A stretch of DNA of 64,000 nucleotides from Calendula officinalis (lineage: Eukaryota > Streptophyta > Magnoliopsida > Asterales > Asteraceae): contig OY970829.1 in NCBI GenBank assembly GCA_963853835.1, forward strand, positions 10,336,446-10,400,445, written 5' to 3'. Numbering within the stretch: the first letter of the stretch is position 1; every line of letters begins with the position of its first letter. Made by a program: the position numbers and the translations under genes. The notes beneath the pieces were generated by a model, which did not search any database, was not told the DNA's origin, and saw only the letters and a program-made list of their open reading frames with translations. Shown one piece after another: positions 57,207 through 64,000 of this stretch.

Positions 57207-58773
57207 CCCTCCTTGTCCGGGGTCCCGAAAGGAATGGCTGGTAGGATTGAAGGAATTCGGACGATATGTCCACGGTCTAGTGTTGGAGGGAGAGACAGAA
57301 TTCATCTCATCGCATGGTAGAAGGCTCTCCGAAGCTTCGATTTGGAGGCTTGGGCTGGAGCTCTCTAGCTAGTTGGACTAGAAGCTAGTTATTCCGGTCT
57401 ACTTGTTGGGAAGGCCGGCCCTCCTTCATCCCTTCGTTCCAATCCATCCAGACAACTATGGCAACCCGTAATAATTGCCCTTGCACTGATACCAGTAAGG
57501 GGAGCGTCGGCCAGAAGATAAGGGGAAAAATCGCACAGACTTATATACAGGGGAAGGACCTTATAATCTTGTATAAGAAAGGAAAGATTTAAAAAAGCAG
57601 ATTGGCAGACCGCGGATCAAAAGAGGAGCAGACCCGCGAACCAACAAGCAAGTCGAGAGGCTTTGTTTGATTAAATGTACCGTCCATAGGTATACTACGC
57701 AGAGTATCTGCTGAAGAAGAAGGCTAGCTATACAGGGGAATCTCTCTATATATGAAAAATCATTGTACATCGACCCTTTCCTTACCCCGACAGTCTACCT
57801 TTCTTAAGGCCCTCAAACTACTTTATAAAGAGCATATGAAAGCCGGGGACTCTCGGTTGATCTTCTTCCGACTTCTCCCGTTGCTATAGTATAATAAGAG
57901 ATAGGCGCCTACCTTAAAGTCACCTATCGACACCAACCCTTATCTCATTTCCCTCCTCTCGGAGATGAAATGTCGGGTTGTTAAAACTGCAGCTGTTTTG
58001 AGCTAGCATTATTTGCAGGGGATAACACCTGCTATATAAAAGCAAGAACTCCTTAGGGGAACTAGCTTCTTCTTGCAGTTTACTTCTGCAGGTTAGGCAT
58101 TTTCTATGCGGGTCACTTCCTTGTTCAAATGCTCAGATGTTACGCTTGCCTCGAATGACTGCTTTAAAGTCAATTGTGATAGAGCTCTTTGAAAGGAGGT
58201 TAAGGCATCTGGATTAGGTGTAGGACTAAGGGACTGAATTGGCACCATCTTTTCAGCCATGTCAAAGAGTCATTTCCACGCCACAGATGCTGGAGTTGTC
58301 TAAGCCTGGGCTGTCTACTATGGAATGAAGCTAGCATTGGAAGCTTTCTTTTACCGGCCTAGATACCCGAAGACTGGTTTTCCCGAAAAAGTCGAAACGA
58401 TATGACTTATGATACCGGATCCAGGCAGAATGGGAATATACACCTCTGGATGACCAAAGAACCGAAAGAGATGCTGGTATAATATGGGGTCTCCCCCTCC
58501 AGCGGGATCAGAAAAGGTTGTATTAAAGTTTCGATCGGTTAATAACATGGTAATTGCCCCTGCCAGTACCGGAAGTGATAATAAAAGTGGGAATGCTGTC
58601 ACTAGAACGGACCACACAAATAGGGGTGATCTATGCATAGTCATTCCAGGTCCACGCATGTTGGAGATAGTTGTTATAAAATTGATAGAACCATGCCCAT
58701 GATTTGCTCGGTATAGTGATGGATTTCATGGCCGACGTCTAACCGGCACGAATACGCTATCCTAGATGGAAAC
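57207..58773. other. Mitochondrial DNA insertion (NUMT) in the 3' LTR
   Basis: The 5' LTR reads GGCGATTTTCGAGC. The 3' LTR reads GGCGAT, then 1567 bp of foreign DNA, then TTTTCGAGC, with only one T shared at the joint. The insert differs in composition from the LTR and contains a cox1 segment on the minus strand. The remainder has the look of plant mitochondrial spacer. There is no target duplication and no transposon end, which fits end-joining repair. Confidence 0.88.
58359..58698 (-). pseudogene. cox1: cox1 fragment of mitochondrial origin
   Basis: The minus strand encodes a middle piece of cytochrome c oxidase subunit I: GSINFITTISNMRGPGMTMH, VWSVLVTAFPLLLSLPVLAG, LLTDRNFNTTFSDPAGGGD, LYQHLFRFFGHPEVYIP, then HIVSTFSGKPVFGYLG. 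It contains the metal-ligand region (FGHPEVY). Homology stops at both ends inside the insert, so only about 113 of over 500 codons are present. At about seven sites the residues (Ser, Pro or Arg where COX1 has Phe, Leu or Trp) are those expected from unedited mitochondrial DNA. It cannot work as a nuclear gene. Confidence 0.92.
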
Positions 58774-59747
58774 TTTTCGAGCATAGAGGTTGTTCTTGAG
58801 TGATTTCTTCATCAAAGTTTGGTAGATTTCACTCCTAGTTGAAGATCAAAGGTATATCTTCACTCCTTCATCTTTGTAGCTCAAGATCTATGGATCTTGA
58901 AGCTTGGGTTTGAAACCCTAGTTCTTGGGTTTATGGTTAATGGTGAAATAAATGTTGTATACACCTATTAGATGGTATTTTAACAAGGGAATCAAGTGTA
59001 TGGTTAAGATTTGTAAGAATCTTAAGGGTTGGTTAAACATAGGGTTTTATAAACCATCAAAATTGGGGGAAAGTGCTATTAAAGGGTGTTTAGAGATAAA
59101 TGGACATATTATTAGTAGTATGTGATGTTGAACAACTTGTGATTATTGTATTAGGCTTTTGGTGAAGTCTTGGAAGATTGACCAAATAGTTGAAGCAAGG
59201 GATTGTGTGAAGAACACGGTTGGAGCATTATTTGCTAAGGTGAGTACGTGTGGAATTTACTTAGTACATAGCCCTTGAATTACTTTTCTTACTTGTGTTA
59301 CGATCTATTTGCTTATGTGTGTAGATTAATAGTATATTGAGTTAGTGTTACATATTATTGATAACATTGGACTAACTTGTTTGATGATGAATGTGATAGC
59401 CGAGAACTAGATTGACATAACTGTTGAGTTATGGTGAGAATGAGATGATGAGATGACACGGGCGACTCCCGGTCATGAGGTGTGGATTGAGGGGCAGTTG
59501 TGAGAATTCCCATCGACTCATCCACGTTAGTAGTCTTGTTAACTGGACGTATTCCGGCGAGTAAGGCAGGTATCGGTAGATTGGGCGATTCCCTCTTGCC
59601 GATATCTTGTTTCTAGTTAGTTCGGGGTCAACCCGATAACTAGATATGTATGTGCTTCTAGCTAGTTCGGGGGCAACCCGATAGTTAAATATGTTGCTAA
59701 GAGAGCATGATTGATATGGTCAATAGGGTGACTAGATTGGGTATACG

Positions 59748-59849
<102 letters not shown>

Positions 59850-60187
59850 GTGTTATTATGTATCGTGACAATTTATTATCGTTGGGTCTAAACCCATGTA
59901 GCTCACGAGACTTTTTGTCTCACGTACTCCTTGTTGTTTTGATATGTACTCAGGTTCTGTATCGAAGGTATAGGTGCGCATGGTTAGAGATGCGGGGCCT
60001 AGAGTAGAAGAAACACTAGAACGGATTTAGACTTATCTTTGGTTTTGATCTATTTTGTAACACCAACTTTATACTCTGATTTTTCTATCAAAGGTTTTTG
60101 TAAATCCGTATTTTGGGATAGTTCTCCTCTATATTAAATGATTATTTTGGCCAAATGTTTTGTATAAAAAAAAAATGAGGTGTTACA

Positions 60188-60593
60188 CTAAACTTGACGT
60201 GTGTAATCCATTAATTCTCTTTACTCATACCTTCCCTTGATTTTGACAGTTGTCATCATTAAATGGATAGACATATGAGTAGACACAAACAATATGCACG
60301 TATACCATTTCACATTTGTTTTTCACTAAATAACTAAATGAAATTATTGTAGTAATTTATCATTTTCCTATGTATTATACAAATTATATGGCGTAATAGT
60401 ACATCTTTTGACTTCGATATGTTAGATAATGTTGTTCTAAATTCGTCTCCCAACAATATTTGAAAATGAATTGGTTATTCATAAAGATAAAGAAAGCTTT
60501 TTTATAGTTCCGCTTCTTACTCTAAAAATTAGGAAAGATATTAGATATGTTTCAAATTCATTAATATAAATCATAATAACAGTTTTAAAGTGG
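60188..60593. other. Right part of the MITE split by the retrotransposon, then AT-rich DNA
   Basis: 60188-60320 (CCCTTGATTTTGACAGTTGT, ATATGAGTAGACAC) continues the 'TAAATATCATTTCTT' MITE begun at 50199. After 60330 nothing is recognised. Confidence 0.75.
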
Positions 60594-60890
60594 TTGAATT
60601 TAATCTTCAAAAGAATGAAATTTGGTGGAGGTTTTAAATTCAATCTCTCGGAGCAAAAAGATACACCTTCTGGCGACGTAGGTTCACCCGACCCACTTCA
60701 GGCTATCCGCAAAGTGAATGGTCGCTATGTGATTAGTCGGCTCGCAAAGCGACTCGAAAATCACAATAACGAAAAATCATTAATCCTCAACTCTTTCTTT
60801 CTTCTTTTTCTCATATTTTTGTTATGAATTTCAAATCAAGAACTGAAGTCACTAAATATAAAATAAAGGGATAATTAGGGCACTAATTTC
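60594..60890 (+). other. Short open frame, not supported as a gene
   Basis: 60594-60827 could encode 77 aa (MNLIFKRMKFGGG...), but I recognise no family, no exon partners and no clear promoter. Left uncalled. Confidence 0.3.
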
Positions 60891-63438
60891 TTACACGTCC
60901 GGTAACTCAACACGAACGCAACATGAATAAAATCAGGTTTGGGTGGACCATAAATGGTTTTGGGTAAAAAACAGGTCAACCTATTCAACCCGTTTATAAA
61001 GTAGGTCGGGTTCAGGTTAGCTTATGTATAGACAGGGTCGACCCACTAACCCGTTTAGATTTATAATTTTTTCCCAAAATATGTAAATATATTATAAATA
61101 AAATGGCTTAATTCCGCATAAATTTCGATATATCAATTCCTTGACCTGTCAATACCAATCCTCACACATGCTCTTAAATTTTGGCTCAATTTCTATAACA
61201 AAACTGATTGCAAATATGAGGGGTCCAAGAAATTTTTTATAATAAACTCAATTACCCAGTTCTGATTCGCTCACCATTTGACCTGCCAACATGTTAAGTT
61301 ATATGGTATAGACGGGTGGGGTCTAGGTTACTTTGGTTTTAATGAGTCCGAGTTAGGGTTAAATTTTCTAACCCAGATTTTTAAGAGGTTTATTCGGGTT
61401 GACAGATTCCAACCCGCCAACCTGTCAATTCAAACTTACTAACCTGAACTCAACCCAATTACGACCCCAGGGATAATATAGGGACAACTAATATCATCAA
61501 ATTTAGGTAGGGATGTTCATGGATGGTCAAGATAACCTATTAACCGAAAACCAGTTAACTAGATATATTGGTTTGGCGGTTTCTTAAACTGAACATTAAA
61601 TAAGTGGTTAACCAGATATTGGTTAACTAGTTTTTTTTTTCAGTTTCTTTAGATTATGTTATTCAGTTAATAATTTCGTGCTTATAATTTTCAAAGTAAA
61701 TATATCACATTATTTTTGGTTTTTTCAATTAAGTGTCGTTCATCAATATCGTGAACCGTAACCCTACCGAAAACTAAAGAAAAAAAAAATGGTTCAGTTA
61801 ACCAAACCGAAAATATGGGATCGGTTAACCTTATATCAGCACGGTTTGCCGGTTTTTCAATTTATGTTTTTCTTTCAACATTCATAAAGTTAGGTGTAGT
61901 ATAAGTAAATATTGAAGTGACATATAACGTTTTTCAAAATTTATTGCAAGTCAAAACTACTAAATTACCCCTCCATTTACTCCTTGTGGCACGTAAGTTA
62001 TCAAAACAAATAGTTTATTTGAAAAATAAGACAAATGAGACAAATAATGTTTTCATTGTTCAGGTTATCTAGAGAAAACGGGATATATGGTCTAATCAAA
62101 ATATCTATATGGTTGTTTTCTAACCCTTCCCTAATCATTTTTAAAGTTTACACCTAGCAAAATTTGAACATGTGACATAAAACAAAGCTTTAGATCCATT
62201 TTGCAATAACAATGAACTTTTTTCTCTCATTGCGTCATGGTACGCAAGATTTGATTGTATGAAATGGCATAAATTGGTCAAGTGTTTCTTTGAAGACATA
62301 AAAAGCCAGTAAGACACCAAATTGGAAAAAAGAGGCAAATTGTTGTAATAATATTTAATATTTGTGATAATCTTTTGACCAGGATTTAAAATCAAAGTCA
62401 ATGACGGGTGGGGACTTTGTGTATGAAAAAGCAGAGGCCACAGAAACAGCTAACATACATTTTAACATTTTCAACGCTTTATAACAATGGCTTAAAAACG
62501 ATATAATCACCTAACTATGATCTTGATCCAAGATTAACGAACAATTTATAGTCTTTTAGAAGAGGGTTAGTTTCAAGAATTTTGAAACCCTGTGCAATTT
62601 ATCAAACAAAAAAAATCCTAAAATGAGCAAATATTAAAATTATAAGCAATAAAATCATAATTTGTATTTAATCTCATACTGGGTTAAATGGATATGAACC
62701 TAATCAAGGATTTGAGCCTCTAACATAAAGGTAAAAAATTTAGCCCCTTTAGGAGAATGTGTCATGTTCATACACACCTCTTGAACTTGCATGTAGCCGG
62801 CCTGCATGGGATCGAATTCCTTACCATATTTATCAAACTAATCGTAATGATGACCATTTACGATGACCATGTTAAGTCACGGGTGTCACTTAAACATAAC
62901 ATCATCATTCTCTCTACAGAATAAACACATGACTAAACTCCATAGTGGTGACTAAATTCACACCAACTTATTTTTAAAGCATAAGGTACACAACTTAACC
63001 ATCGGTCATGATACAATAAATACACATGTCACAAAAGTCTGGTCACAAACAGTGACCAAACCCGCAAAAAAGTGGAAGGGACGTGTCTTCTTTGGTCGTG
63101 TAATGAGGGACACAACTTAACCATCGGTCATGACCCCCGGTTACGTTTGGTCTCATAAACCATGATTCGATTTAACTCATGTGTGGTTTAAAATTAAAGC
63201 ATTAAAAGTTAAAGGGACAGAAATGAAACGATTTAATTACAAGAGGGACCATTTCTGCACTTTCAAGTTTCAAATGAAATATTCTCGTTTACTATCTTCT
63301 TGTCGAAGTAGCTGAAAATGAAATGAGCCCTCCCAAAAACTAGGGTTCCATTCCATCTTCCCCACAACTTCTCTTTCAGTTTCAAACAACAAATTGAATA
63401 ATCACTAGAAGAAGAAGAATCATTATAATTTATAAATT
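60891..63438. other. Intergenic repeats, then promoter side of the last gene
   Basis: About 60895-61470 has GGTCGACCCACTAACCCG / CCCGCCAACCTGTCAATTC-type sequence, like the element at 3778-4300. About 61500-61860 is rich in GGTTAACC / ACCGAAAACC motifs. The phrase ACACAACTTAACCATCGGTCATGA occurs at about 62988 and 63112. No gene. The last ~130 bp before 63439 are probably 5' UTR. Confidence 0.5.
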
Positions 63439-64000
63439 ATGCCGACGTTCACAACAATTGCTTTAGAAAATTTACTCGAACATCGGGATTCCGGCAAAAA
63501 TTCAAATTCGTCGACTTTGAAGAACACAGAATCGTCGACCAATAAACTCTACTATCATCAGAATCAAGAAGAAGGACACGATGAGGAGAAATTAAAAGTG
63601 AAAAATAGATTGAATCACATCTACATATCACCTGCTCTTTACACGACTCCTGAACCAACTCCGATTTTGGATTACTCTTCATCTGGTTCTGTTTCATCGT
63701 CTCCGTACGTGTTTAATCGGAAAGGACGTGGCGGTGGAGGAAAGTCGGTTAATCGGAGAATCGATGGGTTTGAGGTTCACGAAAGTGGGAGTCAATCCGG
63801 TGCAAATGGAGAAGATGAATTGCTTGTGAGAGGGGGTGAAAGTGAAAATTGTTTGGCGGTTGGTGAAGGCGAAGATGTGGAGGATGATGATGCTGATTTT
63901 GTAGATCCTCGATGCGATTCAATGAGTGTTGCTAGTTCGAGTGATTTGAATGATTCTGGGAGGTTAGGGTTTGAGAATATGAGCATGGTGTCTAATCATA
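63439..64000 (+). CDS. Unidentified plant gene, 5' part only
   Basis: An ATG at 63439 opens a frame without a stop to the window end (187 codons). The start is MPTFTTIALENLLEHRDSG. The notable block is HIYISPALYTTPEPTPILD, followed by a Ser-rich stretch, a Gly-rich basic stretch (KGRGGGGKS), then a strongly acidic region (EGEDVEDDDADFVD) and a Ser/Asp-rich tail. The sequence looks mostly disordered, with no membrane segment yet. I have a weak memory of plant proteins of unknown function with this kind of N-terminus, but assign none. The codon use and long open frame make it a credible gene. Confidence 0.75.
   Translation, partial: MPTFTTIALENLLEHRDSGKNSNSSTLKNTESSTNKLYYHQNQEEGHDEEKLKVKNRLNHIYISPALYTTPEPTPILDYSSSGSVSSSPYVFNRKGRGGGGKSVNRRIDGFEVHESGSQSGANGEDELLVRGGESENCLAVGEGEDVEDDDADFVDPRCDSMSVASSSDLNDSGRLGFENMSMVSNH

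Noticed and set aside
58351..58659. Functional cox1-like nuclear gene
   Set aside because: It is an internal fragment inside a mitochondrial insertion in an LTR, with unedited codons and no start or targeting sequence.

Overview
This window is nuclear DNA of a flowering plant, most likely a eudicot. The genes are intron-rich, the DNA is AT-rich, and several genes belong to plant-specific families: a ferric reductase (FRO), a KORRIGAN-type cellulase, an NDR1/HIN1-like protein and an MLO protein. Miniature transposons sit in most introns and intergenic stretches. I cannot place the species or family. No bacterial, phage or CRISPR feature was seen.

Layout. 1-5100: repeats, ending with a hAT-type miniature element just upstream of the first promoter. 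5122-13729 (+): a complete 9-exon FRO6/7-like ferric-chelate reductase (728 aa); its introns hold nested hAT, Stowaway-like and other repeats. 16905-21494 (+): a complete 6-exon membrane-anchored GH9 endoglucanase of the KORRIGAN type (619 aa). 22682-23809 (+): an NHL/LEA_2 gene split by an insertion of about 540 bp. 23980-26570: Stowaway-like elements, a PIF/Harbinger-like element holding a plastid rRNA fragment between two poly-G runs, and an element with a GGTGGC minisatellite. 27385-30143 (+): a degenerate hAT/DUF659 transposase-like gene, followed by a small unidentified gene remnant (30704-30983). 35474-37681 (+): a complete VTT/DedA (TVP38/TMEM64-like) membrane protein (311 aa). 38778-43210 (-): a complete 13-exon MLO protein (485 aa). 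47990-48665 (-): a Helitron-helicase N-terminal fragment. 50242-60187: a full-length but decayed Ty3/Gypsy chromovirus-type LTR retrotransposon with a 5-bp target duplication; its 3' LTR carries about 1.57 kb of mitochondrial DNA including a cox1 fragment. 63439-64000 (+): the first 187 codons of an unidentified gene that runs off the end.

How the genes relate. They do not form an operon or obvious cluster. FRO reduces Fe(III) chelates, KORRIGAN acts in cellulose synthesis, MLO proteins are calmodulin-binding membrane proteins, and VTT proteins act in membrane traffic or lipid scrambling. What ties the window together is its transposon archaeology. Elements lie inside elements inside introns, several with exact 8- or 9-bp target duplications, and both plastid and mitochondrial DNA have landed inside pre-existing transposons.

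I found no convincing new biological system. The best leads are the split NHL gene, the two organelle-in-transposon insertions, and a 9-bp-TSD (Mutator-like) miniature family that makes up large parts of several introns. Exon borders were placed by hand from GT/AG signals, reading frame and family resemblance; nothing was run computationally.
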